54,538 bases of DNA from CAYPLH01 sp964411505 (GCA_964411505.1 CAYPLH010000026.1:1-54538); one strand, 5' to 3'; shown: positions 45,158-54,484, numbered from the stretch's first letter. Translations and numbers: made by a program. Notes: a model not told the origin generated them from the letters alone.

Positions 45158-47080
45158 ATGATAAGAGTAACTTTAAAGGATGGAAGTTTAAAGGAATATA
45201 ACAAGGGAACAACGGTTATGGAAGTGGCACAAAGCATCAGTGCTGGTCTTGCAAGGGTTGTTTTGGCAGCTGAAGTTGATGGAATAGTGAGGGACTTAAG
45301 CTTTAAGCTTGAAAAGGATTGCCAGCTTAATTTGTTAAAGTTTGAGGATGAAGGTGGCAGGCTTGCATACAGGCATACTGCATCCCATATATTAGCACAA
45401 GCTGTTAAACGTATTTACCCCAAAGCTAAACTTGCTATTGGACCTGCAATAGAAAATGGGTTCTATTATGATTTTGATGTTGAAAAACCTTTTTCTCCTG
45501 ACGATCTGGAAAAGATAGAAATAGAGATGAAAAAGATAACAAAAGAGGATTTAGTTTTGGAAAGGTTTACTTTATCCAGAGAAGAATCAATTAAATTTTT
45601 CAAGGATAAGGGCGAGACTTATAAGGAAGAGCTTATTCGTGATCTGCCTGAGGGTGAAGAAATTTCTTTTTATAAACAGGGAGATTTTACTGATTTATGT
45701 GCCGGACCGCACATCACTTCAACAGGAAAGGTAAAAGCGTTTAAGCTCACGCAGATTGCAGGAGCATACTGGCGCGGAAATGAAAAAAACAAAATGCTCC
45801 AGAGAATTTATGGAACCTGTTTTTTAAAGCAAAGCGAGCTTGAAGAATACCTTAACAGGCTTGAAGAAGCCAAAAAGAGGGATCACAGAAAACTTGGAAA
45901 AGAACTTGATCTTTTTACAATACTTGAAGAGGGTCCGGGTTTTCCATTCTTTCTGCCTAAAGGAATGGTTTTAAGAAACTTACTAGAGGATTATTGGAGA
46001 CAAGAGCATAGTAGAGCAGGGTATCAGGAAATTAAGACACCAATTATCCTGAATGAGGAATTATGGCATCGTTCAGGGCATTGGGATCACTATAAGGAAA
46101 ATATGTATTTTACCAAAATCGATGAAAGTGATTATGCTGTCAAGCCTATGAACTGTCCTGGGGGGATGCTAGTTTACAAAAGAAGACCCCATTCCTACAG
46201 GGATTTGCCCCAAAGAATGGCTGAACTTGGGCTTGTACACAGGCATGAGCTGTCCGGAGCATTGCATGGATTAATGAGAGTAAGGTGTTTCACACAAGAT
46301 GATGCTCATATTTTTATGCTGCCTTCTCAAATAAAAGAAGAGATAATTAAAGTAATTGACCTGATAGATCAATTTTACAAGGTATTCGGGTTTAATTATC
46401 GTGTAGAGTTGTCTACTAGACCTGAAGACTCAATGGGATCTGCCAAGGATTGGGAAGTAGCAACTAATGGACTTAAGGAAGCTCTTGAAGCAAAAGGTAT
46501 GGAGTATAAAATAAACGAGGGCGATGGGGCATTTTATGGTCCGAAGATTGACTTTCATCTTGAAGACTGCATAGGACGTACATGGCAATGTGGGACTATA
46601 CAGCTAGATTTCCAAATGCCTGAAAGGTTCGATTTAACCTATGTTGGTGCTGATGGTGAAAAGCACCGGCCTGTTATGATACACAGAGTTGTGTTTGGAA
46701 GTATCGAAAGATTTATCGCTATTTTAACTGAGCATTTTGCTGGAGCTTTTCCGGTATGGTTGGCTCCTGTGCAGGTGAAAATTCTTCCTATTGTTGAAAA
46801 ACATAATGAGTACTGCGAGGCTTTAAAGCAAAAACTTGAAGATAGCAGCTTTCGTGTTGAAGCTGATTTCAGGAATGAAAAGACAGGATATAAGATCAGA
46901 GAAGCACAGCTTGAAAAGATACCATACATGCTGGTCATTGGAGACAAGGAAATAGAAAATAATTCTGTTTCAGTAAGATCTCATAAGGATGGAGATCTAG
47001 GTGTTATGTCCATAGATGATTTTCTTGCAAGAATGAATGATGAAGTAGAGAAGAAGACTATTTTCGGGGGTGCAAAATGA
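45158..47080 (+). CDS. thrS: Threonine--tRNA ligase
   Basis: A 640-residue class II synthetase of normal length. It has an N-terminal TGS domain (MIRVTLKDGSLKEYNKGTT), an editing domain (HTASHILAQ with HxxxH) and the catalytic core with MNCPGGMLVYK, LVHRHELSGALHGLMRVR and TQDDAHIF, which carry the zinc Cys/His ligands. The C-terminal anticodon domain begins near WLAPVQVKIL. ATG 45158 follows TGGAGG; the ATG at 45131 lacks a site. Its expression is controlled by the upstream T-box. It overlaps thyX by four bases. Confidence 0.99.
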   Translation: MIRVTLKDGSLKEYNKGTTVMEVAQSISAGLARVVLAAEVDGIVRDLSFKLEKDCQLNLLKFEDEGGRLAYRHTASHILAQAVKRIYPKAKLAIGPAIENGFYYDFDVEKPFSPDDLEKIEIEMKKITKEDLVLERFTLSREESIKFFKDKGETYKEELIRDLPEGEEISFYKQGDFTDLCAGPHITSTGKVKAFKLTQIAGAYWRGNEKNKMLQRIYGTCFLKQSELEEYLNRLEEAKKRDHRKLGKELDLFTILEEGPGFPFFLPKGMVLRNLLEDYWRQEHSRAGYQEIKTPIILNEELWHRSGHWDHYKENMYFTKIDESDYAVKPMNCPGGMLVYKRRPHSYRDLPQRMAELGLVHRHELSGALHGLMRVRCFTQDDAHIFMLPSQIKEEIIKVIDLIDQFYKVFGFNYRVELSTRPEDSMGSAKDWEVATNGLKEALEAKGMEYKINEGDGAFYGPKIDFHLEDCIGRTWQCGTIQLDFQMPERFDLTYVGADGEKHRPVMIHRVVFGSIERFIAILTEHFAGAFPVWLAPVQVKILPIVEKHNEYCEALKQKLEDSSFRVEADFRNEKTGYKIREAQLEKIPYMLVIGDKEIENNSVSVRSHKDGDLGVMSIDDFLARMNDEVEKKTIFGGAK

Positions 47081-47712
47081 AAATAATCAATCCATATTTT
47101 ATAATTGAATCAGAAGTTGATGGCAATGAAGTCCTGAAGCATATTGAGAAAGCAGGAAGAACGTGCTATAAAAGTGAAGAAAAAATAACTGATGAGTCAG
47201 CGCGAAAATTTGTAAAAAGTATAATAAAAAGAGGTCATGAATCAGTTATTGAACATTTTTCTGTTACTGTCAGAATTATTTGTGACCGTGGAGTTTCACA
47301 TGAGATAGTACGGCACAGGCTTGCATCTTATTCACAGGAAAGTACAAGATATTGCAACTACAGCCAGGACAAGTTTTGTGGGGAGATAACTTATATTGAG
47401 CCATGCTTCTGGGATGTAAATGATGATAATGACAAAAAGAAATATGAAGTTTGGAAAAGCGTAATGGAGCTGACTGAAGCAAAATACATGGAACTCCTAG
47501 AATTAGGAGCAACACCTGAAGAAGCAAGAAGCATACTTCCTAATTCTTTGAAAACGGAGATTGTTGTAACTATGAATCTTCGTGAATGGAGACACTTTTT
47601 TAAGCTAAGGACAGCAAAACCTGCTCATCCGCAGATGAGGGAAATCGCAAAACCTCTTCTTGCTAAATTTAGAGAGCTGATACCAGTAGCTTTTGACGAT
47701 ATCCAAGAATAA
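47077..47712 (+). CDS. thyX: Flavin-dependent thymidylate synthase
   Basis: A 211-residue ThyX with the signature RHRxxSxxxxSxR at R79-R91 (RHRLASYSQESTR). It makes dTMP from dUMP with methylenetetrahydrofolate, using FAD and NADPH. ATG 47077 overlaps the thrS stop (ATGA), so translation is coupled and thyX comes under the threonine T-box. Length and motifs are normal. Confidence 0.98.
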   Translation: MKIINPYFIIESEVDGNEVLKHIEKAGRTCYKSEEKITDESARKFVKSIIKRGHESVIEHFSVTVRIICDRGVSHEIVRHRLASYSQESTRYCNYSQDKFCGEITYIEPCFWDVNDDNDKKKYEVWKSVMELTEAKYMELLELGATPEEARSILPNSLKTEIVVTMNLREWRHFFKLRTAKPAHPQMREIAKPLLAKFRELIPVAFDDIQE

Positions 47713-47900
47713 AAAATAAAGGTTCTTTGCTAGGAGTCCGCCCTAAAAGCCGATATTTGCTTTGATTTATGCAAAAGATGTATTTGTCCCAACGAAGCTA
47801 GTAGGTTTATGGTCTCAAATAAATCCGCTATCTTTGAATAAATATAGATTTTATGAGCGGGCTCTTAGAGCCAAAATAGCTTTTCAATTCATGTCCAGCC

Positions 47901-48176
47901 TTACCTGTTCTTTATTATATTAAGGCTTGCCTTTTTTCGTGCTTCGGAGAATTTGTTAAAATCAGACATGTTTCTTAAATCATATTTTATGCAGCACTTT
48001 TTGCATACTGATTTTCTTGTTCGATAACCAAAGCCAATATGTGTGAATGTGTGAATCCTAAAGAATATTCTTAGCTTGTATTTCTTACAGCTTGAGCAAA
48101 TTGGAAAAAAATCAGGTAGAAAGAATAGAATAAAAAGTAAACATGCTGGAATTATTATAATTATAGAAATATCCAT
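47901..48176 (-). CDS. Small membrane protein with cysteine pairs
   Basis: A 91-residue protein. An N-terminal membrane helix (IIIIIPACLLFILFFLPDFFPI) is followed by CSSCKK and, about 35 residues later, CKKCC, a zinc-ribbon-like arrangement facing the cytoplasm or outside. AGAAAGG lies seven bases before the ATG. The gene follows the MerR-type regulator gene by 13 bases, so they form an operon. Function unknown. Confidence 0.65.
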   Translation of the reverse strand: MDISIIIIIPACLLFILFFLPDFFPICSSCKKYKLRIFFRIHTFTHIGFGYRTRKSVCKKCCIKYDLRNMSDFNKFSEARKKASLNIIKNR

Positions 48177-48189
48177 GTGAAATACCTTT

Positions 48190-48777
48190 CTACTTAAAAA
48201 TATTCAGGACTTTTCGTATTGGATTTCTCTTTCTCTTTCTTCGCCAATCGCTAATTGATCTGTCAACTTCTTTAAAATGTTCATCCATTTTTGATTCCAT
48301 CTTTCGCATATTGTTTTCTATACATGCTCCAAGCTCAAGCTTTGATTTTCTAATCTCTTCCGAGAAATGGTTCATGACTGATTGAACTTCTCGACAAACA
48401 CTTTCATTTATCTGAGATTTAAATTCTTCAACAAAGTGATTTATATCATTCTGGTATGGTATAGTGTTAATATTTCTACCACTAACGGTAAGCGACATTG
48501 AATCTGATTGATCTTCAAAAACAACTGGAGGAGGGTCGGAAATTATACTTTCAGATTGCAAAATTTTTTTTATTGCTTTAATCTGTAATCCATCTTTTCT
48601 CATTGCTTTAATCTGATATAAGGTATTAGCAAGTTCAGTAGTATAATATCTTCTACCTCTGTCATCTCTTGGAACGGGTAAAGAAAATTCCTTTTCATAG
48701 TATCTTAAAGTATGGTCAGTTAACTCAAGTTCACTGCTTAGCTCAGTGATATTATACTTATCCTTCAGTATCTGCAT
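48190..48777 (-). CDS. MerR-family transcriptional regulator
   Basis: A 195-residue regulator. The N-terminal winged helix is YNITELSSELELTDHTLRYYEKEF and GRRYYTTELANTLYQIKAMR, the standard MerR DNA-binding pattern. The C-terminal ~100 residues form a long coiled-coil-like segment without the usual effector domain, ending in lysine/arginine-rich WRRKRKRNPIRK. ATG 48777 is preferred, with GGGGGT seven bases upstream. It probably controls its small membrane-protein partner. Confidence 0.88.
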   Translation of the reverse strand: MQILKDKYNITELSSELELTDHTLRYYEKEFSLPVPRDDRGRRYYTTELANTLYQIKAMRKDGLQIKAIKKILQSESIISDPPPVVFEDQSDSMSLTVSGRNINTIPYQNDINHFVEEFKSQINESVCREVQSVMNHFSEEIRKSKLELGACIENNMRKMESKMDEHFKEVDRSISDWRRKRKRNPIRKVLNIFK

Positions 48778-48925
48778 TGTTATGACCCCCAAAATTGTCA
48801 TTTGTAAAAAGTTTCGAAAAAGCTGTAAAAGTCTACCTTTAAAAGTTCTTGGAATAGGGTATATGATAGCACTGAAAGATCAAAATGTAAAGTTTTGGGA
48901 AATAAGGAGGGCAATTATGGAGTTC

Positions 48926-49183
48926 GTTACAGTTCACAGGTAGCTAAAGAGATATAACTTTTGCAATGTTAGGAAACATTAGCGAAATGCAGCTTAGAGA
49001 TGTATAGTCAGAGTGAGGAAAAGCAAGCCGACTGTTTGAGCAAAAATGCAACAAAGTAACATTTCAAAACGCATTTTTGCGAGTTTCGGCTTGCCCGAAC
49101 TGAACTATACAGCTCTTGCAAATGAAGCGTAGTTTCCGTTATTGCAAAAGTTATATCTCAATATGTAGGGTCTGAACTGTAGC
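48926..49183. mobile_element. Palindromic mobile element, 258 bp, copy B
   Basis: The same family as copy A, in opposite orientation and of identical length. It starts GTTACAGTTCACAGG and ends CTGAACTGTAGC. The perfect 8-base flanking repeats TGGAGTTC (48918-48925 and 49184-49191) prove insertion. Both arms carry ATAACTTTTGCAAT, where copy A has ATAACTGTGCAAT in both. No gene is inside. Confidence 0.95.
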
Positions 49184-49222
49184 TGGAGTTCCTCATATAT
49201 TTTCGATGATACTGTTTATCTA

Positions 49223-49251
49223 TTGAAAAACTAGCCAAGCTTGTATAAAAT
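49223..49251 (+). promoter_or_regulatory. Candidate sigma-A promoter
   Basis: TTGAAA (49223-49228) and TAAAAT (49246-49251) with a 17-base spacer. It lies about 200 bases ahead of the PLP enzyme gene, so the leader would be long. Confidence 0.5.
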
Positions 49252-49454
49252 AGTACTACACGGATTCTTATGAATTAACCTTTAATAAAAGATGCTAAAG
49301 CGTTACAATTATTTTAAAAGGTGTACATATACTGCTATTTAATTTAAGTGTTGTTGTAGAAGTTGTTGACATAAACTTTATCTGGATTTGAAAGGAAGAT
49401 TCTGCTGCTGTAAATAGCCTTGGATGAGTATTTGTGGTAGAATCAAGGATAACT

Positions 49455-50744
49455 ATGAACAATTTACAATATAATTTTCTTAAACAAGAGGGTTTTGATA
49501 AGCAAGTTATTGATCTTGCCCAATCTGCCGAAGAACAAATAAAACGAGTCATTGATGACATTTTGAGCCTACGTGAGTATAACCAGTATAAGGTTATTAG
49601 GGCACTCCAGAATAATGGTCTTAGCGATACTCATTTTGCCGGTACCACGGGATATGGGTATGGTGACAGGGGAAGAGAAATTTTGGATTTGGTTTTTGCT
49701 GAAATTTTCAAAGCTGAGGATGCGCTTGTAAGGCATAATATAGTTTCTGGTACACATGCTCTTTCCCTATGTCTTTTTGGAATACTGCGCCCAGGGGATG
49801 AACTGCTATCAGCTACTGGTAAGCCATATGACACCCTAGAAGAGGTAATTGGTATAAGAGGGGATAACCGAGGAGCTTTAAAGGATTTTGGAATAACTTA
49901 CAGGCAGGCGGATTTAACCAATGATGGTGAAGTTTGCTTTGAAAATATAAAAAACAATATTAAAGAAAATACCAAGATGGTTCTTATTCAAAAATCCAGA
50001 GGGTACGACTTTCGCTCTTCCTTAAGAGTTGAAGATATTGAAAAAATTATTGAATATGTTAAGGGAATTAGAAGCGATATTGTTGTACTTGTCGATAACT
50101 GTTATGGGGAATTTGTGGAAGAGAAAGAACCCATTGAAGCGGGCGCTGATTTAGTTGCGGGCTCTCTAATAAAGAATCCAGGGGGAGGTATTGCCCCCAC
50201 AGGAGGTTATGTTGCAGGTAAGGAAAAATATGTAGAGCAGGTAGCCATAAGACTTACAAGTCCAGGTCTTGGAAAAGAAGTAGGAGCAACATTAGGAATT
50301 AATCGGCTTTTATTTCAAGGACTTTTTATGGCGCCGCATGTTGTCGCTGAAAGTTTAAAAGGTGCAGTATTTTGCGCAGCTGTTATGCAAAACCTTGGCA
50401 TTGACATTTCACCTAGTCCTTTTTCTAAAAGAGGTGATATTATTCAAGCGATAAAATTTAATGATAAAAATAAGCTTATTTCTTTTTGCCAAGGAATTCA
50501 AAAAGGTTCGCCAGTAGATGCACATGTAGTTCCTGAACCATGGAGTATGCCAGGATATGAATCGCCGGTTATTATGGCGGCAGGAGGATTTGTTCAGGGG
50601 GCATCTATAGAGTTGAGCGCCGATGCACCTGTAAGACCGCCTTATATTGCTTATATGCAGGGTGGTTTGGTTTATGAAAGCGTGAAGCTTGGGGTATTGT
50701 CCGCGCTTCAAAATATGATAAATAAACATTTGCTTATACTATGA
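49455..50744 (+). CDS. Methionine gamma-lyase-family PLP enzyme (YnbB-like)
   Basis: A 429-residue fold-type I PLP enzyme of the group once called aluminium resistance proteins. GTTGYGYGDRGREILD is the family start, VSGTHALSLCLFGILRPGDE binds the cofactor phosphate and SLIKNPGGGIAPTGG holds the PLP lysine. It probably cleaves a sulfur amino acid; the exact substrate is unknown. ATG 49455 follows AAGGAT; the upstream GTG is not supported. It heads the operon that continues with the HlyD-like gene. Confidence 0.92.
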   Translation: MNNLQYNFLKQEGFDKQVIDLAQSAEEQIKRVIDDILSLREYNQYKVIRALQNNGLSDTHFAGTTGYGYGDRGREILDLVFAEIFKAEDALVRHNIVSGTHALSLCLFGILRPGDELLSATGKPYDTLEEVIGIRGDNRGALKDFGITYRQADLTNDGEVCFENIKNNIKENTKMVLIQKSRGYDFRSSLRVEDIEKIIEYVKGIRSDIVVLVDNCYGEFVEEKEPIEAGADLVAGSLIKNPGGGIAPTGGYVAGKEKYVEQVAIRLTSPGLGKEVGATLGINRLLFQGLFMAPHVVAESLKGAVFCAAVMQNLGIDISPSPFSKRGDIIQAIKFNDKNKLISFCQGIQKGSPVDAHVVPEPWSMPGYESPVIMAAGGFVQGASIELSADAPVRPPYIAYMQGGLVYESVKLGVLSALQNMINKHLLIL

Positions 50745-50774
50745 TTTTTATATTTGTTTATGGAGTTGTTACAA

Positions 50775-52097
50775 ATGAAAAGAGAAGAAAATAAATTATC
50801 GAAGAAAAATGATGAAAAGAATAAGAAAAGGCACGATAAAAAGCTGAGGTTAAAATTAGGCACACTACTTACTGCAGTATTTTTTCTTATTTATGTTCCG
50901 TCTATAATCAATTGGGTGTATGGTCAGAATATCAGAACTGGTCTGATTAATAGTGGGACGATAGAGGATTCTGTAAATGCTGAAGCATATATTGTAAGAG
51001 ATGAAGAGCTTCTCATTTCACCTTATGATGGTTATGCGATAATGGAATTTGCTGAGGGTGAAAAGTTTCCTGCAAACTATAAATTATCTACCATATTTGA
51101 TGAATCATCGTCTAATCTATTGGAAGAGCTTTCACAAGTTGATAAGAAAATACTTCAGTACAACAGTGAAAAAGTAAGCGGTACTGACGTTTTTTCAGAG
51201 GATCTTATTAAGCTGGATAAACTGATAGAAGAGCAGGTGCTGCGTATAATTACTCAAACAAACAGTAATTCGTATAGCAAAGTAACAGCAATTCGAAAAG
51301 AAATTGATAGATTGATGGAAAAAAAGGCGGAAATCTCGAAAAGTATTGGAAAAACTGATGCATATATGGATTCGTTGCTTAAGCAAAGGGAGCAGATAAA
51401 AAAGGTTATTGACTCTCATACTAAAGAAATATCCTCTGAAAAACCAGGAATAATTTCTTACTGCATTGATGATTATGAAATGGACTTTAACCCAAGCGGG
51501 ATAAAAGAGCTTACTCCTGAAAATCTGAAAAATATAAAGCAGGTTGAGTCTGTTGATTTTGTAAACAGTGTTGAAGTAACTATGAACAAACCGTTTGCTA
51601 AAATAATAAATGGAATAGAGTATTACCTGGTTTTAGTACTTGAGAGACAGGAGATTGACGGTTTTAGAGTAGACTCTAATGTGAAGGTACGGATCAATAA
51701 TATTGACAAGCTTGTAGATGGCGTAATTGATTACATATCAGCTCCAAGTGGTGACAAATTTGTTGTCTCCATAAAAATTGATCGTTTCTTAAGCGACACC
51801 GCGTCATCGAGAAGTGTCAACATTGATTTGATAAAAACATACTATACCGGATACAAAGTCCCATTAACCAGTCTGATGAGAATAGACCCTCTTCAAATGG
51901 AAGCTGATATTGTTCTTGTTGAAGCTAATCATGCTACAAAACAAAGAGTAAAAATTAAGGGTAAGAATGAAGAGCATGCAATAATTGACAACCTTGAAGG
52001 ACCCGGTAAGGAAACTGATAATGCATATGTCAAACTTTTTGGAATATATGTTATAAATCCGAAAAACATAGTAGAGGGGCAGGTAATTGAAAGATGA
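50775..52097 (+). CDS. HlyD-like membrane-anchored protein
   Basis: A 440-residue protein with a lysine-rich N-terminus, one membrane helix (LGTLLTAVFFLIYVPSIINWVYG, about 30-52) and an outward part with a barrel-sandwich-like start (VNAEAYIVRDEELLISPYDGYA) around a coiled coil (about 115-220). It fits the membrane-fusion/HlyD group found in clostridial sepF clusters. ATG 50775 follows TGGAG. It overlaps yggS by four bases, so it is cotranslated with the division genes. A link to septum or cell-envelope assembly is inferred from position. Confidence 0.85.
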   Translation: MKREENKLSKKNDEKNKKRHDKKLRLKLGTLLTAVFFLIYVPSIINWVYGQNIRTGLINSGTIEDSVNAEAYIVRDEELLISPYDGYAIMEFAEGEKFPANYKLSTIFDESSSNLLEELSQVDKKILQYNSEKVSGTDVFSEDLIKLDKLIEEQVLRIITQTNSNSYSKVTAIRKEIDRLMEKKAEISKSIGKTDAYMDSLLKQREQIKKVIDSHTKEISSEKPGIISYCIDDYEMDFNPSGIKELTPENLKNIKQVESVDFVNSVEVTMNKPFAKIINGIEYYLVLVLERQEIDGFRVDSNVKVRINNIDKLVDGVIDYISAPSGDKFVVSIKIDRFLSDTASSRSVNIDLIKTYYTGYKVPLTSLMRIDPLQMEADIVLVEANHATKQRVKIKGKNEEHAIIDNLEGPGKETDNAYVKLFGIYVINPKNIVEGQVIER

Positions 52098-52804
52098 CAT
52101 TGGAACAGGAGTTTATTGGGAGAAATATTGAAAAGCTTAATGAAAAAATTCGAATAGCTGCATCAAAATCAGGAAGACAACCTGATGATATTACTGTAAT
52201 AGGCGTTTCAAAGACAGTGGGGGCGGACAGAATTAGTAAAGCAATACAGGCTGGATTATTTGATTTTGGTGAAAACAAGGTTCAAGAACTGGTTAATAAA
52301 TACGAAACAATAGGTTCAGCGTGTAGATGGCATATGGTAGGGCATCTGCAAACTAACAAAGTCAAATATATCATAGACAAAATTGATCTTATACATTCAG
52401 TGGACAGTATTCGTTTAGCAAAAGAAATTGATAGACAAGCTTCAAAAGTTGGTATTAAGTCAAACATTCTTGTTCAGGTAAATATTGCCGATGAAGAGTC
52501 AAAATTTGGTATTGGAGCTGATGAGACAATTACATTTATAAAAAAGATTGCTGAGTATGATAATATATACATAAAAGGTCTTATGACAATAGCTCCATAT
52601 AGCGAAAATCCTGAAGATGTGAGATGGGTATTTAAAGCGCTGAAAAAATTATTCATTGACATAAGCAGGGAAAATACTGATAATATAAGTATGGATTATT
52701 TATCTATGGGTATGAGCAATGATTTTGAGCTAGCTATTGAAGAGGGATCAAATATGGTACGTATAGGTACAGCCATATTTGGAAAAAGAGATTATATGGT
52801 ATAG
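52094..52804 (+). CDS. YggS-family PLP homeostasis protein
   Basis: A 236-residue PLP-binding protein of the YggS/YlmE/PROSC family. ITVIGVSKTVGADRI contains the PLP lysine, FGENKVQEL is the family signature, and KGLMTI and SMGMSNDFELAIEEGSNMVRIGTAIFG complete the barrel. It buffers free PLP. The ATGA overlap with the HlyD-like gene shows translational coupling. The sepF gene follows. Confidence 0.96.
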   Translation: MTLEQEFIGRNIEKLNEKIRIAASKSGRQPDDITVIGVSKTVGADRISKAIQAGLFDFGENKVQELVNKYETIGSACRWHMVGHLQTNKVKYIIDKIDLIHSVDSIRLAKEIDRQASKVGIKSNILVQVNIADEESKFGIGADETITFIKKIAEYDNIYIKGLMTIAPYSENPEDVRWVFKALKKLFIDISRENTDNISMDYLSMGMSNDFELAIEEGSNMVRIGTAIFGKRDYMV

Positions 52805-52877
52805 AATAGGAGATAATCATAGCTTTAGGAGTATGAAGATTGCTTTTTTACTAATGAAAAAATAGGAGGTATTCGAC

Positions 52878-53351
52878 ATGTCAACTTTATTAAACAAAAT
52901 GCTTAATTTTGTGGGACTTGAAGAAGAACAAGAAACAGAAATTGAAAATGTATCACCTGTGGAAAAAACAAAGGGAAAGATGTGGGAGAAGGCTAAACAA
53001 CAGTCGCAAGCACTGCATGGTGAATCCAAGAACAGAAACAAAGTTGTAAACATTCACTCTTCATCATCACTTAAGGTTGTTGTTATGCAACCACAGAATA
53101 TTGAAGATGCACAAGATGTCAGTGATCATTTAAGGGATAGCAAACCAATCATTGTAAACCTTGAAGGGCTGGAAAAAGAAATTGCCCAAAGGATATTGGA
53201 CTTTTTAAGTGGTTCAGTTTATTGTTTGGATGGGAGTATTCAACGAGTTTCCAGCTATATTTTCCTTATCGTTCCCAATAATGTTGATGTTATGAACGAA
53301 TTAAAGGATAACAGTATTTCAAAAGACAGTGTTTTTCCATGGGTTAAATAA
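52878..53351 (+). CDS. sepF: Cell division protein SepF
   Basis: A 157-residue SepF. The N-terminal amphipathic membrane-targeting helix (MSTLLNKMLNFVGL) is followed by an acidic linker. The C-terminal FtsZ-binding domain runs from about 66 (LKVVVMQPQNIEDAQDVSDHL, KPIIVNLEGL) to GSVYCLDGSIQRVSSYIFLIVP. It anchors and bundles FtsZ at the septum. AATAGGAGGT precedes the ATG. Confidence 0.98.
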   Translation: MSTLLNKMLNFVGLEEEQETEIENVSPVEKTKGKMWEKAKQQSQALHGESKNRNKVVNIHSSSSLKVVVMQPQNIEDAQDVSDHLRDSKPIIVNLEGLEKEIAQRILDFLSGSVYCLDGSIQRVSSYIFLIVPNNVDVMNELKDNSISKDSVFPWVK

Positions 53352-53365
53352 ACGGAGGTTATATT

Positions 53366-53641
53366 GTGATAATTAGCGCTATTTTATGGGTTATAAGGAT
53401 AATTCAATATGCCATTTTTGCACGAGTGATTATATCATGGATTCCGATTCCAAGGGATAATCAGATAATACGGTTGCTTTACCAAATAACTGAGCCTATT
53501 TTAGGACCAATCAGAAACATAATTCAAAAATCTGCTTTTGGAAGAAATATGATGATTGATTTTTCTCCTATTATTGCTTTTTTTATTTTAGGTTTAGTCC
53601 AGACACTGGTACTAGAATTTGGCGGCATGCTTTATTATTGA
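53366..53641 (+). CDS. YggT/YlmG-family membrane protein
   Basis: A 91-residue protein with two membrane helices (ISAILWVIRIIQYAIFARVII; IDFSPIIAFFILGLVQTLVL) and the family motif EPILGPIRNII between. It is a standard member of the sepF cluster and has a role in cell-division or envelope organisation. GTG 53366 follows CGGAGGT. Confidence 0.95.
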   Translation: MIISAILWVIRIIQYAIFARVIISWIPIPRDNQIIRLLYQITEPILGPIRNIIQKSAFGRNMMIDFSPIIAFFILGLVQTLVLEFGGMLYY

Positions 53642-53714
53642 TTGGATTATTATAAAAGAAAAAGCAGTATGCTTGAAGTGGATATGTTGTGCAAGGCAAA
53701 GGTGGAGGTTTTTG

Positions 53715-54017
53715 TTGAAAGAATCAAATGAAATGGAAAAAATCGATCAGAAGTTTAAAGAAATAAAAGGAACAGTTGCATCATTAAGATTGGACAGTGT
53801 TGCAAGCCTTGGGTTTGGTATTTCAAGAAACAAGGCAGCGGATTTTATAAAGGCTGGTAGGGTAAGTGTCAATCATGAAGTGACTCTAAGTCTTACGAAG
53901 AAGGTTAATGAAGGAGACACAATTTTAATTGTAGGAAAAGGCCGAGTAGTACTTGAGAAGGTTGGTGGAACTACGAAAAAAGGTCGAACAAGCCTAGAGT
54001 TAAAAAAATATATATAA
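53715..54017 (+). CDS. S4 RNA-binding domain protein, short YlmH-like
   Basis: About 100 residues. The S4 fold is clear: LRLDSVASLGFGISRNKAADFIKAGRVSVNH, then NEGDTILIVGKGRVVLEKVG. It is the C-terminal third of YlmH, a ribosome-associated protein of about 257 residues that normally follows yggT; the N-terminal part is absent. TTG 53715 is chosen since TGGAGG (53703-53708) sits six bases before it. Between yggT and this start there is no reading frame for the missing part. The gene is either a truncated but translated form or a deletion remnant. Confidence 0.75.
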   Translation: MKESNEMEKIDQKFKEIKGTVASLRLDSVASLGFGISRNKAADFIKAGRVSVNHEVTLSLTKKVNEGDTILIVGKGRVVLEKVGGTTKKGRTSLELKKYI

Positions 54018-54032
54018 GAAGGTGTATATTTT

Positions 54033-54479
54033 ATGAATTATACCCCTGATGCCCTACAGAACTTGGTGTTTAAAAAAACATTTATGGGATATGATGAAGA
54101 TGAGGTTAATGATGCTCTTGACAAGGTAATAGAAGATTACAATTCCTATGCAAGGCAAATTGCTGAATTAAAGGATAGACTTATTGTTTTAAATGAGAGT
54201 ATCAAGCATTATAAAAAGATGGAAGAATCACTTGAAAGCACCCTTGTGATGGCAAGACAAACAGGTGAGGATATTAAGACAAATGCATATGAAAAAGCTG
54301 AAAATGTGATTAAGGATGCTGAAAACCAGGCTCAAAAGATACTGCTAGATGCAAGAAATGAGCTAGCAAGAATAAGACTGGAGTTTGACGATACTAAGAA
54401 AAAAGTTGCTGCTTTTAAAGCCCGGGCAGAGCTATCTTTGACTACGCAGCTGGAGCTTTTAAAGAACATGGATGAGTGA
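54033..54479 (+). CDS. divIVA: DivIVA-family septum/pole protein
   Basis: A 148-residue protein. The N-terminal membrane-binding DivIVA domain is visible as TPDALQNLVFKKTFMGYDEDEVNDALDKV, followed by a long coiled coil (about 35-140). It marks curved membrane at septa and poles. It completes the sepF-yggT-S4-divIVA cluster. AGAAGGTG precedes ATG 54033. A palindromic element starts six bases past the stop. Confidence 0.96.
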   Translation: MNYTPDALQNLVFKKTFMGYDEDEVNDALDKVIEDYNSYARQIAELKDRLIVLNESIKHYKKMEESLESTLVMARQTGEDIKTNAYEKAENVIKDAENQAQKILLDARNELARIRLEFDDTKKKVAAFKARAELSLTTQLELLKNMDE

Positions 54480-54484
54480 TGGGT

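Noticed and set aside
47713..47900. Possible further palindromic element between thyX and the small membrane-protein gene
   Set aside because: The two sides show only weak complementarity and no flanking direct repeat, so it could not be separated from chance.
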